DNA of 64,000 bases from NCBI GenBank assembly GCA_017428325.1, contig JAFRRA010000002.1, positions 434,001 through 498,000 on the forward strand. Reading direction: 5' to 3'. Made by a program: the position numbers and the translations under genes. The notes beneath the pieces are model-generated. The model was not told the DNA's origin, did no database searches, and saw only the letters and a program-made list of their open reading frames with translations. Numbering within the stretch: position 1 is the stretch's first letter; each line of letters starts with the position of its first letter. Source of the stretch: Bacteroidales bacterium. Lineage in GTDB: Bacteria; Bacteroidota; Bacteroidia; Bacteroidales; UBA932. Below, piece by piece: positions 34,618-44,152 of the stretch.

Positions 34618-35727
34618 ATGAATATTAATTTATTCCTTATACCTTTTATCATCCTAGTCGGTTTAATCTTTTCCAGAAAGGAAAACGACCGAAGCCGTTC
34701 GCAGTACATCTGGATCTGCAGTGTTGTACTGATTTTAGTTGCCGCTTTGCGAAGTCCTGAGTGGCTGACTGAAACATATCACTTGGACACCCTTAATTAT
34801 AAAGAGTATTTTGAGAACACCTTTTTGTTGGGATGGAGTGAGTTAAAGCGTGCTTTCATTATGCGTTATTATTTAGGAACCGGCGATTTCGATATAGGTT
34901 ATATTCTTCTGTGCAAGTTGATTAGCTTTTTCACCCATGAGTTTTGGGTGTTTTCTCTATTGGCTGACCTTATCTTCTTTATACCTTTTGGCATTATCCT
35001 GTACCGTTACACGACAAATGTCAGACAGATTATTTTTGCCTTTTTGTTCTATGTAATGCTTATACAGGTCTTCTTTCTTGGAGGCGCCCGTCAGATGTTT
35101 GCAATCGGGTTTGACCTTATGGCCTTGTTAGCGATTATTGACAGGAAAAAGCTGAGGATGGTCCTTTTCTTCCTTTTAGGTATTTCCATTCACTTTTCAT
35201 CACTTCTGTTCTTGATACCTTTAATGATGGTATGGATCAACATGAAGCCTCAAACTTTAAAATTTCTTCACTTTGCGAGCTTCCTTTTATTCTCACTGGT
35301 GCTGGTTTTCCCTAATGAGCTGATTCGATTCATGGGAAATGCCGCAGGTGTGGAGAAATATGCAGAATATGGTTCGGGAATGATAAAAGGAGGTTCCGAA
35401 ATGTTTATCATATTGGTAGAAGCTTTATCACTATTCTGTCTGATAGCCATCAGAGCGGAGGATATTGCTGCTAAAACCTCAATCCGGATCTTTTATGTAA
35501 TGGCTCCGATGCTTACATTGTTTACTCCTTTGATTATCAGTGATGGTTCATTGATCAGATTGTCTCTTTACTTCAATCTGTTCTTGGCCCTTCTAGTGCC
35601 ATATTCTATAGACTGTTCGTTTGAAGGAAGAAAGAGGGTGGCTTCCTATGCCCTGGCAATAGCTGTAATGTCTGCAGCTGCACTCGTTATCAGTAATTTG
35701 AAATACTATTTCTTCTGGCAGAAATAA
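34618..35727 (+). CDS. wzy: Polysaccharide polymerase, EpsG family (Wzy)
   Basis: A 369-residue polytopic membrane protein with about ten helices and EpsG-type motifs FFLGGARQMFAIGF and GISIHFSS. EpsG-type Wzy proteins polymerise undecaprenyl-linked units in the periplasm. It is the only polymerase candidate in the locus. The start lies ten bases after the LpxD-like gene. Confidence 0.88.
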   Translation: MNINLFLIPFIILVGLIFSRKENDRSRSQYIWICSVVLILVAALRSPEWLTETYHLDTLNYKEYFENTFLLGWSELKRAFIMRYYLGTGDFDIGYILLCKLISFFTHEFWVFSLLADLIFFIPFGIILYRYTTNVRQIIFAFLFYVMLIQVFFLGGARQMFAIGFDLMALLAIIDRKKLRMVLFFLLGISIHFSSLLFLIPLMMVWINMKPQTLKFLHFASFLLFSLVLVFPNELIRFMGNAAGVEKYAEYGSGMIKGGSEMFIILVEALSLFCLIAIRAEDIAAKTSIRIFYVMAPMLTLFTPLIISDGSLIRLSLYFNLFLALLVPYSIDCSFEGRKRVASYALAIAVMSAAALVISNLKYYFFWQK

Positions 35728-35748
35728 ATTAGTAATGAATTGGCAATT

Positions 35749-37062
35749 ATGCTACCTAAGGTGTTGATAGTATCAAGAGGAGTTTGGGATGATTCAAAAG
35801 GGGTCTCCAGCACATTGTCCAATCTTTTCCAGGATTACGACCCTGAAAAAATCGCTCATATTTATATAGAAACCATAATTCCCAACACCCGCTGCTGTTA
35901 TCGCTTCTTTCAGATATCAGAGATATCACTTGTCCGCAAACTATATAAGTGGCATACAAAGACGGGGCACTCCATTGATACAAGGGAGGCAAATGCTGAA
36001 AAAGTGGAAGAACGAATTGCCAATCAAGAAGCTGCGGTAATGAGTTATGTCCGTGGACACCGCTCCTTTTTCTTTTCCATAATGCGCGAGGTTCTATGGG
36101 GATTAAATGGATGGAAAAGCAAAGAATTAGCGCAGTTTATCTTGGATTTTGCTCCCGATGTCGTGTGGATGGACGGGTCACCGCTGCCTTTGATGAACCG
36201 TCTATATGACCATGTGCTTAAGATTGCCAGGAAACCTGCAAGCATCTTCATGCAGGATGATGTCTACACCTACAAGAGTTGTGGGAAGAATCTTTTTCTT
36301 AAGATTATGAAGCACAGGCTCCGCCGACTGGTCCGGAGGGTTGTTGGACAATGCGACAATATGTTTGTGGCCAGCCCGAAGATGAAACATGAGTACGACA
36401 AGATCTTTGGCGTGGACAGTACGTTTATTGCAAAAAGTTTAGATTTTAATAATATAGTTATATCAAAAGATATAAGAGTTCATAATCCTGTCCGGCTGGT
36501 TTATTTGGGGCAAGTCATTTATGGGCGCATCCATTCGTTGATTGCCATAGCAGAGACATTGGCAAAAATCAATCAGGAGAGTGTAAAAGCCCAGCTATAT
36601 GTCTATACCAATAATCAAATCAGCGATGAGCTTAAAAAACGTCTTCTGGTTAAGGATAGCGTGTTTCTTCTTCCCCCTGTCCCGTATACTGAAGTGCCCC
36701 AAGTAATGGTGGAGAATGATGTTGTTGTTTTCGTGGAATCGTTTGACCCCCGTTTCTGCAATGTTGCACGTTTGTCTTTCTCCACCAAAATTTGCGATTA
36801 TCTGGGGAGTGGCAAGTGCATTCTTGCAATTGGACCTGCAGATGTTGCCCCAATAGAGTATTTCAGCGAAGAAAAGGCCGCTTTGGTGGCTACTTCCACG
36901 GATGATATTGAGGCTCAGATTGAACGGTTATTGCTTCCTGGAGTCATTGAAGATTGTATTGTTAACGCAAGGCGATGTGCAGAGAAGAATCATGACAGGA
37001 AGAAAATGAATGCCATCATTTATAGTAAACTTGAGGAGATTTCAGACAATGATAACAGATAG
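35749..37062 (+). CDS. Glycosyltransferase, GT-B fold
   Basis: A 437-residue putative glycosyltransferase starting LPKVLIVSRGVWDD, with donor-side segments VRLVYLGQVIYGR and FSTKICDYLGSGKCILAIGP, a pattern seen in GT4-like enzymes. ATG 35749 is used rather than a TTG three codons upstream. Sugar and linkage are unknown. Confidence 0.8.
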   Translation: MLPKVLIVSRGVWDDSKGVSSTLSNLFQDYDPEKIAHIYIETIIPNTRCCYRFFQISEISLVRKLYKWHTKTGHSIDTREANAEKVEERIANQEAAVMSYVRGHRSFFFSIMREVLWGLNGWKSKELAQFILDFAPDVVWMDGSPLPLMNRLYDHVLKIARKPASIFMQDDVYTYKSCGKNLFLKIMKHRLRRLVRRVVGQCDNMFVASPKMKHEYDKIFGVDSTFIAKSLDFNNIVISKDIRVHNPVRLVYLGQVIYGRIHSLIAIAETLAKINQESVKAQLYVYTNNQISDELKKRLLVKDSVFLLPPVPYTEVPQVMVENDVVVFVESFDPRFCNVARLSFSTKICDYLGSGKCILAIGPADVAPIEYFSEEKAALVATSTDDIEAQIERLLLPGVIEDCIVNARRCAEKNHDRKKMNAIIYSKLEEISDNDNR

Positions 37063-37075
37063 TAGAGATTACCTG

Positions 37076-38674
37076 ATGAGTTCTTTTGCAGTTAAGCGAG
37101 TCCTTTGTGGTATTGCTTTCTTTTTGTGTTTGTTGTCGCCTATAAAAGCCCGCACTCATCGTGTTTTTAGGGTTTCCTCATATGGCATTGAAGGAAGGTC
37201 GATAGCAAAGCTGGTGTCCGATGTAAATAGAAATCATGGAGGCCGTATTGTCTTTCCAAAAGGCAAAACCATTGTTTTGACAATTGATGAAGATCCTAAT
37301 GGCGGTCATAGACTGCTGCCGCAAGATTCTTCGATCCCATTCTCTTTCAAGGACTGCAGTTATTTGGATATAGACTTAAATGGTTCGACTATCGTTCTGG
37401 ATAAGAATCACAGCAGCAAATATGCGCTTTTCTGTTTTTTTAATTGCAGGTCTTTTTCATTGAGAAATGGCTCAATTGTCGGAGATGCTATGAATCACGA
37501 TTATTCTCCAGTGGTTTATATGGGCAATCGTGAGGACTCCTCGCATGAGTGGGGGCATGGAATAATGGTTATTGGCTCCAAGGGGAAAGTAACAGACTTA
37601 TCCGTTTCCTACATGTGCGGTGATGGATTATATGTGGCCAGCTACCGTAAGTCCGGGACGGTTTTAGATGCAAGGATTGAGTTGAATAGCTGTGATATAG
37701 GTTTTTGCCGTCGGAACGGAGTTTCCTGCGCCTCAAACACAGGCTTCAAGTTAATTAATTCTACTATTCACAATATCGGTTCTTTGGGTAGCATAATAGG
37801 GGCGGATCCCCGCGCTGGGGTTGACTTTGAATATGAGGACGGTGTTCATTGTCTAGGGGAGGTTGTGATTACCGGATGTACAATAAGAGATTGTGAGAAA
37901 AAAACTGTAACATCATCTAATGTCTCTGTTCCTAAGGTGTTGTCTTTCCTGATAGAGAAGTCTAGTTTTTCCGTAAGCTCTTTTCAGATTGCAAATCTTG
38001 AATCAGTGGGAGGAAAGAGTGTCCGGAATTGCTGTTTTGATAAGGTACCCATCAATTGCGGGGATTCTTTTATAGACAGCTGCAAATTTATAATGGGCTC
38101 GAAACTTCATTATGTTCATGGGACTTCCTTTTCGAATTGTGAGTTTGTCGGATCGCTTGATGGCCTTTCTGGGCCTTATGGCTGCGCCATTGTGGGCAAT
38201 TCGTTGGATACTGCCCGCTTCAACAAATGTATGTTCAGAGATGTCAGGGGACTTGATAATTCATCTCCTGCGTATCAAGGAATATCTGGTTTTAATTTTC
38301 CGCTGAATGCATACTTTAAAGGATGTACATTCATGAATACTTCCTTTGTTAAAGGGAATCCCAAGTATGAATCATCTTTCGTTTTTGAAGATTGCCTTTT
38401 ATCCAATGGATGCATGATCTATAACGAAGGAGGAAGTGCTGTATTGTTCAGGAATTCAACTGTAAACAATGTGAATTCATATCATACCCAATCAGGAGTA
38501 TTTATCTTTGAAAATTGTGAGGTTATTCAAGACGACGAGTCCATTGAGAACCCTCTCCTGTATTTTGGCACACATCTTTTCAAGAACAGCCGGATTATTA
38601 ACAAATTGTCTGTAACACCTCAGATGAGAAAAAAAGGTGTTACCCGAATCAAGCTTCTAGAGGTTTCCGAATGA
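37076..38674 (+). CDS. Secreted right-handed beta-helix protein
   Basis: A 532-residue protein with a signal peptide (MSSFAVKRVLCGIAFF... ending near IKA) and a pectate-lyase-like beta-helix: many short repeats such as FKDCSYLDIDLNGSTI, FNCRSFSLRNGSIVG and FEDCLLSNGCMI. This fold occurs in polysaccharide lyases, hydrolases and epimerases, so it may trim or modify the finished polymer in the periplasm. ATG 37076 gives the best signal peptide; ATG 37049, inside the end of the previous gene, is the alternative. No catalytic residues can be assigned. Confidence 0.75.
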   Translation: MSSFAVKRVLCGIAFFLCLLSPIKARTHRVFRVSSYGIEGRSIAKLVSDVNRNHGGRIVFPKGKTIVLTIDEDPNGGHRLLPQDSSIPFSFKDCSYLDIDLNGSTIVLDKNHSSKYALFCFFNCRSFSLRNGSIVGDAMNHDYSPVVYMGNREDSSHEWGHGIMVIGSKGKVTDLSVSYMCGDGLYVASYRKSGTVLDARIELNSCDIGFCRRNGVSCASNTGFKLINSTIHNIGSLGSIIGADPRAGVDFEYEDGVHCLGEVVITGCTIRDCEKKTVTSSNVSVPKVLSFLIEKSSFSVSSFQIANLESVGGKSVRNCCFDKVPINCGDSFIDSCKFIMGSKLHYVHGTSFSNCEFVGSLDGLSGPYGCAIVGNSLDTARFNKCMFRDVRGLDNSSPAYQGISGFNFPLNAYFKGCTFMNTSFVKGNPKYESSFVFEDCLLSNGCMIYNEGGSAVLFRNSTVNNVNSYHTQSGVFIFENCEVIQDDESIENPLLYFGTHLFKNSRIINKLSVTPQMRKKGVTRIKLLEVSE

Positions 38675-39804
38675 AAAAAATCATACGCTCTTCAACTGTT
38701 CCCAGTTCACTAGATAATTTCTGTAGAGGAGTCCTTAGAGACTTGTCTGTGGACTACGAAGTTGTTGCCCTTTCTTCTTCGGGACCTGAAATGGATATGA
38801 TAAGGTCTCGCGAGGGCGTCAGAGCAATTGAGGTCCCAATGGAGAGGCATATATCACCTTTCAAGGACTTTGTTTCTCTTCTTAGGATTATAGCTGTTTT
38901 CCGAAGGGAAAGACCCGATATGGTGCATAGTATGACGCCAAAGGCGGGCCTTCTATGCATGATGGCGGCTTGGCTTACGCATGTTCCTGTCAGAGTGCAT
39001 ACATTTACAGGACTAGTTTTCCCGACTGCTACAGGTCTGAAGAAGAGGATTCTTATGCTGACAGACAGAATAACAGCCAAATGCGCGACGCATATCATTC
39101 CAGAAGGCGAAGGTGTAAAGAACGATTTGATATCATATGGAATAACCAAAAAGCCTATTTCTGTTTTAGGCCATGGCAATGTCAAGGGGGTAGACATGAA
39201 TTACTATGACAGAACGGAAGTGGTTATGGCAGCGGCAAAAGCCTTAAGAAGCGACAGTTTCTTTTCTTTCCTGTTTGTCGGGCGAATAGTGCACGATAAG
39301 GGGATCGATGAGCTGGTTTTTGCTTTTAAGCGTTTAAGTAAAGAGTTTCCCAATATCCGTCTATTTCTTATAGGACCTAATGAAGATGATATGGATCCTA
39401 TAAGTCCTGTTACTAGAGAAGACATAAAAGCATTGGACAGCGTATTTTCTGTTGGTGAAAAGACAGGAATTGAATTATTGTCATATTATGCTGCTTCCGA
39501 CTGTTTTGTTTTACCAAGCTATCGTGAGGGTTTCCCAAATACAGTGCTTGAAGCAGGTGCCATGGGCCTGCCTAGTATAGTGACCGATATTAATGGTTCA
39601 CGCGAGATTATCTCAAACGGTTATAATGGATTAATTGTTCCACCCCATGATGATTACGCTCTTTATCTGGCTATGAAGAAAATGCTTTCGGATAAAGAAA
39701 TGCGAGATAAGATGGCTTCAGTTTGTCGCCATCATATAGAGTCATACTATGAACAGGGGTATGTCCGTCAGTGTTTGTATGATTTTTACAAAACCATTTT
39801 GTAA
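38671..39804 (+). CDS. Glycosyltransferase, GT4 (PglA-like)
   Basis: A 377-residue retaining GT4 enzyme. The donor domain has FLFVGRIVHDKGIDEL, LFLIGPNEDD and the EX7E motif in REGFPNTVLEAGAMGLP. Its overall pattern and its position beside a PglC-like initiating transferase and a PglD-like acyltransferase suggest that it adds the second sugar, as PglA does. The start overlaps the previous stop by ATGA. Confidence 0.88.
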   Translation: MKKIIRSSTVPSSLDNFCRGVLRDLSVDYEVVALSSSGPEMDMIRSREGVRAIEVPMERHISPFKDFVSLLRIIAVFRRERPDMVHSMTPKAGLLCMMAAWLTHVPVRVHTFTGLVFPTATGLKKRILMLTDRITAKCATHIIPEGEGVKNDLISYGITKKPISVLGHGNVKGVDMNYYDRTEVVMAAAKALRSDSFFSFLFVGRIVHDKGIDELVFAFKRLSKEFPNIRLFLIGPNEDDMDPISPVTREDIKALDSVFSVGEKTGIELLSYYAASDCFVLPSYREGFPNTVLEAGAMGLPSIVTDINGSREIISNGYNGLIVPPHDDYALYLAMKKMLSDKEMRDKMASVCRHHIESYYEQGYVRQCLYDFYKTIL

Positions 39805-39811
39805 AATATAG

Positions 39812-40420
39812 ATGTACGCAAATTTCTTTAAACGCATTCTTGATTTTATAATTGCCTTAATTGCGTTATTGCTGATAGGCTGGCTCCTGGTCATATTTGC
39901 AATTTGGCTTCATTTTGCCAATAAAGGTGCCGGTGTCTTCTTTTGCCAGGAACGTCCCGGTAAAAACGAGAAACTTTTTAAGGTCATTAAGTTCAAGACA
40001 ATGACTGATGATAGAGATGCAGAAGGGAATTTTCTTCCAGATGAGAAGAGACTTACAAAAGCCGGAAAGTTTGTCCGGTCTACATCGATAGATGAGCTGC
40101 CGCAGTTGATAAATGTTCTAAAAGGTGATATGTCTCTGATTGGTCCGAGACCGTTGCTTCCTCGGTATTTATCATTATATTCGCATGAGCAACGACGCCG
40201 CCATGAAGTCAGGCCAGGTATATCAGGCTGGGCTCAGTGTCACGGAAGGAATGCAATTAGTTGGACGGAGAGGTTCAAGCTTGATGTTTGGTATGTTGAC
40301 CATTGCTCATTGTGGACAGATATTCGCGTGATATGTTTAACAATCAAGAATGTTCTTTTGCGGAAAGATATTAATTCTTCAACATCAGCAACAATGGAAG
40401 AGTTTAATGGATATAACTAG
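39812..40420 (+). CDS. Initiating phosphoglycosyl transferase (PglC type)
   Basis: A 202-residue small phosphoglycosyl transferase with one N-terminal membrane-inserted helix (about residues 12-34) and the catalytic dyad Asp94-Glu95 in SIDELPQ, followed by SLIGPRPLL. PglC-type enzymes move a phospho-sugar from UDP to undecaprenyl phosphate and start repeat-unit assembly. Known members use UDP-diNAcBac or related UDP-sugars. The PglD-like gene seven bases later supports an acylated 4-amino sugar as the first residue. Confidence 0.92.
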   Translation: MYANFFKRILDFIIALIALLLIGWLLVIFAIWLHFANKGAGVFFCQERPGKNEKLFKVIKFKTMTDDRDAEGNFLPDEKRLTKAGKFVRSTSIDELPQLINVLKGDMSLIGPRPLLPRYLSLYSHEQRRRHEVRPGISGWAQCHGRNAISWTERFKLDVWYVDHCSLWTDIRVICLTIKNVLLRKDINSSTSATMEEFNGYN

Positions 40421-40426
40421 AATAAT

Positions 40427-41068
40427 ATGAAAGATATTGTAATCTATGGCGCAGGAGGTTTCGGTAGAGAGATTGCGTGTCTGATAAACCGTGTTAACTC
40501 GATAAAGCCTGAATGGAACCTACTTGGTTTTCTTGATGACGGAGAACCTGTCGGAACTAAGAACGAATATGGGGAGGTGTTGGGAAACCTTGATTTTATA
40601 AATAGTTATCCCCATGAGATATCTGTTGTCCTTGCGATTGGTACGCCACATATTCTTCAGAAACTGGCAAATGCAATAACAAATCCTAAAGTGAATTATC
40701 CGAATATTGTTGATCCGGATGTTTTCTTCTTGGATAAGAATAACATCAGTATGGGGAGAGGCAATGTTATTTGTGCTCAGTGTGTAGTAAGTTGCAATGT
40801 AAAGATGGGAGACTTTAATTTGTTCAATATCGGTGCAGGTATCGGACATGATACACATTTGGATAACTATAATGTTATTATGCCGAATGTAAATATTTCC
40901 GGTGGCGTTGTGATAGGAAATTGTAACTTGCTTGGTGTAAAATCAACCGTATTACAATACTTGAAAATAGGCAATCGCATAACTATTGGCGCTAACAGTT
41001 TGTTGATAAGGAATGCGAAAGATGATGCGCTGTATATAGGAAACCCCGCAAAAAAAGTTGATTTTTAA
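40427..41068 (+). CDS. PglD-like sugar N-acyltransferase (module 2)
   Basis: A 213-residue acyltransferase with N-terminal GAGGFGRE and a left-handed beta-helix. Candidate catalytic His141 is in GIGHDTH, with His144. PglD N-acetylates UDP-4-amino sugars for bacillosamine. It opens the second ACP module, just as the acyltransferase at 18810-19448 opens the first. The donor could be acetyl-CoA or an acyl-ACP. Confidence 0.88.
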   Translation: MKDIVIYGAGGFGREIACLINRVNSIKPEWNLLGFLDDGEPVGTKNEYGEVLGNLDFINSYPHEISVVLAIGTPHILQKLANAITNPKVNYPNIVDPDVFFLDKNNISMGRGNVICAQCVVSCNVKMGDFNLFNIGAGIGHDTHLDNYNVIMPNVNISGGVVIGNCNLLGVKSTVLQYLKIGNRITIGANSLLIRNAKDDALYIGNPAKKVDF

Positions 41069-41079
41069 TTTACATACAT

Positions 41080-41313
41080 ATGGATATTAATTGTTTTATT
41101 GAAGCCTTTGCTGACTTGTTTGAGGAGACAGAGGCAGATGCTTTTTCTCCGGAAACGCATTTCCGTGATTTGGCTGAATGGTCATCTCTTATAGCACTTT
41201 CTGTCATGTCGATGATAGATGATGAATATGATGTTCAGCTTAATGCTTCAGAATTGCGCCAGGCCAACACAATCCAGGAATTATTTGAAATAGTTTCATC
41301 AAAAAAATCATGA
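41080..41313 (+). CDS. Acyl carrier protein, WSS type (module 2, ACP-a)
   Basis: A 77-residue acyl carrier protein with phosphopantetheine site Ser36 in EWSSLIAL. It is clearly paralogous to ACP-a of module 1. The stop overlaps the next SDR start by ATGA, exactly as in module 1. Confidence 0.82.
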   Translation: MDINCFIEAFADLFEETEADAFSPETHFRDLAEWSSLIALSVMSMIDDEYDVQLNASELRQANTIQELFEIVSSKKS

Positions 41314-42056
41314 GCAATCCATTCTCTCTAAAAGGCAAGAGCATCATGGTTACAGGTGCTTCTTCAGGTATTGGCCGCTCAATAGCAATTGAGTGTTCCC
41401 ATATGGGTGCTGACATTATTATGGTTGCACGTAACCAAAGTCGATTGGAAGAAACTCTTTCAATGATGGGAGAGGGAAATCATGTGATGATTCTTACACA
41501 TTTAGAGATAGAAGAAGAATTAGATAATTTAGTTGAAAACATTACATCCCTTGATGGAGTTGTTCATTGTGCCGGCATTGCACCACATCATCCTTTTAAA
41601 TTCGTAAGCCGTTCAAAGTTTGAAGAGACTTTCGCTGTGAACTTTTTTGCACCAGCTCTTTTGTCCCAAAAATTGGTAAAGAAGAAAAAAATGTCCAAGC
41701 CGTCTTCTATTGTATTTATTTCCTCTATATCAGGTAATTGTATAGCAGCATCGGCTTCAACTGCATATTGTTCCAGCAAAGCGGCTATCGGAGGATTGGT
41801 AAAGTCTATGGCCGTGGATCTGGCATCGCAGGGTATTCGTGTAAACAGTATTTCTCCAGGCGCAATCAGAACGGCTATTTTTGATAGTGGCCAATTTTCT
41901 GAAGAGGACATCAAAGCGGAAGAGCAACGATATCTCTTGAAGCGTCTCGGAAAACCAGAAGATATTGCTTATGCGGCCATTTATCTTCTTTCTGATGCCA
42001 GTTCATGGACAACAGGCTCTAATATAGTTGTAGATGGCGGTTATACTGTCTTATAA
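41310..42056 (+). CDS. Short-chain dehydrogenase (module 2, SDR-a)
   Basis: A 248-residue classical SDR with TGASSGIG, HCAGIAP, SSISG and catalytic YCSSK. It shares the N-terminal NPFSLKGK with the SDR that overlaps ACP-a in module 1. Probable 3-oxoacyl-ACP reductase or related oxidoreductase acting on an ACP-bound group. Confidence 0.85.
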   Translation: MSNPFSLKGKSIMVTGASSGIGRSIAIECSHMGADIIMVARNQSRLEETLSMMGEGNHVMILTHLEIEEELDNLVENITSLDGVVHCAGIAPHHPFKFVSRSKFEETFAVNFFAPALLSQKLVKKKKMSKPSSIVFISSISGNCIAASASTAYCSSKAAIGGLVKSMAVDLASQGIRVNSISPGAIRTAIFDSGQFSEEDIKAEEQRYLLKRLGKPEDIAYAAIYLLSDASSWTTGSNIVVDGGYTVL

Positions 42057-42068
42057 TTAAACTAGTTT

Positions 42069-43124
42069 ATGGCTTTTTTATCAATACCCAATGTTCGAAT
42101 AGCCGGACTTGCCGCTGCTGTTCCCAAAGAAAAGAAAGACATACTGAATTTGAAATGTTTCGCCCCTGGCGAAGCAGAGAAGGTTATGGCACTGACAGGC
42201 ATTACTGAAAGTAGACTTGCGCCGGAAGGTATGGTATGTTCTGATTATTGCCAATTTGCTTCTGAAAGACTGATAGAGGAATTGGGATGGGAGAAGGATT
42301 CTATTGATGCTCTTGTTTATCTCTCGGTTTCGAGAGATTATATAGAGCCTAATACCTCTACAGTTATTCAAGGCAGAATGGGGCTGCCTTCATCTTGCTA
42401 TACAATAGATGTTCCGATGGCTTGTTCTGGGTATTGTTATGGATTGTCAGTTGTTGCTTCTCTGCTCTCGCTTGGTTGCATGAAGCGAGCACTTATGCTA
42501 GTTGGAGATACCCCGTCTAAGATTATGTCTGATTTGGATAAGACCGTATGGCCCCTTCATGGAGACGCAGGTACTGCTACAGCCTTAGAATTCTGTCAAG
42601 GGGCATCACCTATGCTTATGAATCTTCTCAGCGATGGTTCACAGAAGGATGCGATTATTTCTCCCCACAGCGGTGTTCGGAACCCTATTACGGAAGTGTC
42701 CCTAAAGATGGAATATATTGATGAAGGCATCATCCGAAATAAGACACATGTAACAATGGATGGGATTAGTGTTTTTGCCTTTGCAACAATGCGGGTTCCT
42801 AAGGATATTCTGGCTCTAATCGATCATTTCGGGTTGAATAAGGACTCAATTGATTATTTACTCCTTCATCAGGCAAACAAGTATATTGATGACAAGATCC
42901 GTAAGAAGCTGAAGTTCACAGAAGAGAAAACACCGTATTGCCTGGATGAATTTGGCAATACCAGTAGCGGTACCATACCAATGACTATGGTTACAAGAAT
43001 ACGCGAGGATCTGGAGGGTAAGAAGAATAAACTCCTCTTGAGTGGTTTTGGTGCAGGATTATCTTGGGCTGCAGTTTATCTGGAAACCGATCCGTTCAGA
43101 GTTTTGCCTTTAATAGAAGTTTAA
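42069..43124 (+). CDS. Ketoacyl-ACP synthase III-like enzyme (module 2)
   Basis: A 351-residue FabH-family ketosynthase with Cys119 in DVPMACSG, His267 in LLHQAN, and Asn in FGNTSSGTIP, so the condensing triad is complete. It is the counterpart of the module 1 ketosynthase, with the same Cys position and similar N-terminus. Here it sits between the two reductases rather than at the end, showing that the module has been rearranged since duplication. Confidence 0.88.
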   Translation: MAFLSIPNVRIAGLAAAVPKEKKDILNLKCFAPGEAEKVMALTGITESRLAPEGMVCSDYCQFASERLIEELGWEKDSIDALVYLSVSRDYIEPNTSTVIQGRMGLPSSCYTIDVPMACSGYCYGLSVVASLLSLGCMKRALMLVGDTPSKIMSDLDKTVWPLHGDAGTATALEFCQGASPMLMNLLSDGSQKDAIISPHSGVRNPITEVSLKMEYIDEGIIRNKTHVTMDGISVFAFATMRVPKDILALIDHFGLNKDSIDYLLLHQANKYIDDKIRKKLKFTEEKTPYCLDEFGNTSSGTIPMTMVTRIREDLEGKKNKLLLSGFGAGLSWAAVYLETDPFRVLPLIEV

Positions 43125-43130
43125 ATAATT

Positions 43131-43877
43131 ATGGGAAAATTTAGAGATAAAGTTGTCTGTATTACGGGTTCAGATGGAGGAATCGGTAGAGTCCTTTCAA
43201 AGAAATTTGCAGCAGAAGGCGCAACTTTGATATTGACAAGTATTGCGGATTCTCCTTCATTTGAAGATTTTGTGTCAGAACTGAAAAGCGAATACAAGGT
43301 TGAAGTTTATCCTTTCTTTTTTGACCTCACGGATGAAGAAGCCATCAAAGAAGGATTGAAAGCGATAAAAGCCTTAAAATTAAAGATACATGTGCTTATC
43401 AACAATGCCGGTATACCTCATCTGGCTATTCTGCCATTTACGAGGATGAGCGATGTGAGGAAAGTTTTCCAAGTTAATTATTTTGCCCAGCTCCAAATCA
43501 CTCAGTCTCTTTTGTCTGTGATTGTAAAAGATGGCACTGGATGTATTCTTAATGCGGCTTCAATAGCTGGAATTGACGGAGATATCGGCAACTCTGTATA
43601 TGGAGCCACAAAAGCATCTATGATATTGATGACAAAAGTGTTATCCAAAGAGCTTGCTTCATCGAAGATTCGAGTCAATGCTGTGGCTCCCGGTCTAACG
43701 TCTACTCCTTTTGCTGATGCGATGGGCGATAAGGCCAAGGCGTCTATGGAACAGATTTCTAGCATGGGGCGAATGGCAACCCCTGATGAAATAGCCAACA
43801 CCTACTTTTTTTTGGCATCTGATGATGCTTCATTCATCAATGGACAGGTCATCAGAGTTGATGGAGGTGTGAAATAG
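43131..43877 (+). CDS. Short-chain dehydrogenase, FabG-like (module 2, SDR-b)
   Basis: A 248-residue SDR with TGSDGGIG, NNAGIP, AASIAG and catalytic YGATK, ending FINGQVIRVDGG. Resembles 3-oxoacyl-ACP reductase and corresponds to SDR-b of module 1. It starts six bases after the ketosynthase stop. Confidence 0.85.
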   Translation: MGKFRDKVVCITGSDGGIGRVLSKKFAAEGATLILTSIADSPSFEDFVSELKSEYKVEVYPFFFDLTDEEAIKEGLKAIKALKLKIHVLINNAGIPHLAILPFTRMSDVRKVFQVNYFAQLQITQSLLSVIVKDGTGCILNAASIAGIDGDIGNSVYGATKASMILMTKVLSKELASSKIRVNAVAPGLTSTPFADAMGDKAKASMEQISSMGRMATPDEIANTYFFLASDDASFINGQVIRVDGGVK

Positions 43878-43906
43878 AGAAAGTATTAATCAAGTTAGTA
43901 TAGATA

Positions 43907-44152
43907 ATGGATAAAGATCAAATTTTAGGAACAGTATCTAGTATTGTTGCAGAAATATGCGGTGTTGAAAAGGATGCGGTTAATGAAAACAGCACAGTGG
44001 GCGATTTCCCTGCATGGGATTCTGTCGGGCATCTCAGCATATTGTCAAAAGTTGAAGAAACCTATGATATCAGCTTCGAACCAGAAGAAATGATGGAAAT
44101 AGAAGATGTTAAGGATATCGTTGAGGCTGTGTACAATATACTTCAGAAATGA
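43907..44152 (+). CDS. Acyl carrier protein, WDS type (module 2, ACP-b)
   Basis: An 81-residue acyl carrier protein with phosphopantetheine Ser39 in AWDSVGHL. Its stop overlaps the ligase start (ATGA), so ligase and ACP-b are coupled; in module 1 the ligase and WDS-type ACP are also adjacent. The ligase probably loads this ACP. Confidence 0.87.
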   Translation: MDKDQILGTVSSIVAEICGVEKDAVNENSTVGDFPAWDSVGHLSILSKVEETYDISFEPEEMMEIEDVKDIVEAVYNILQK

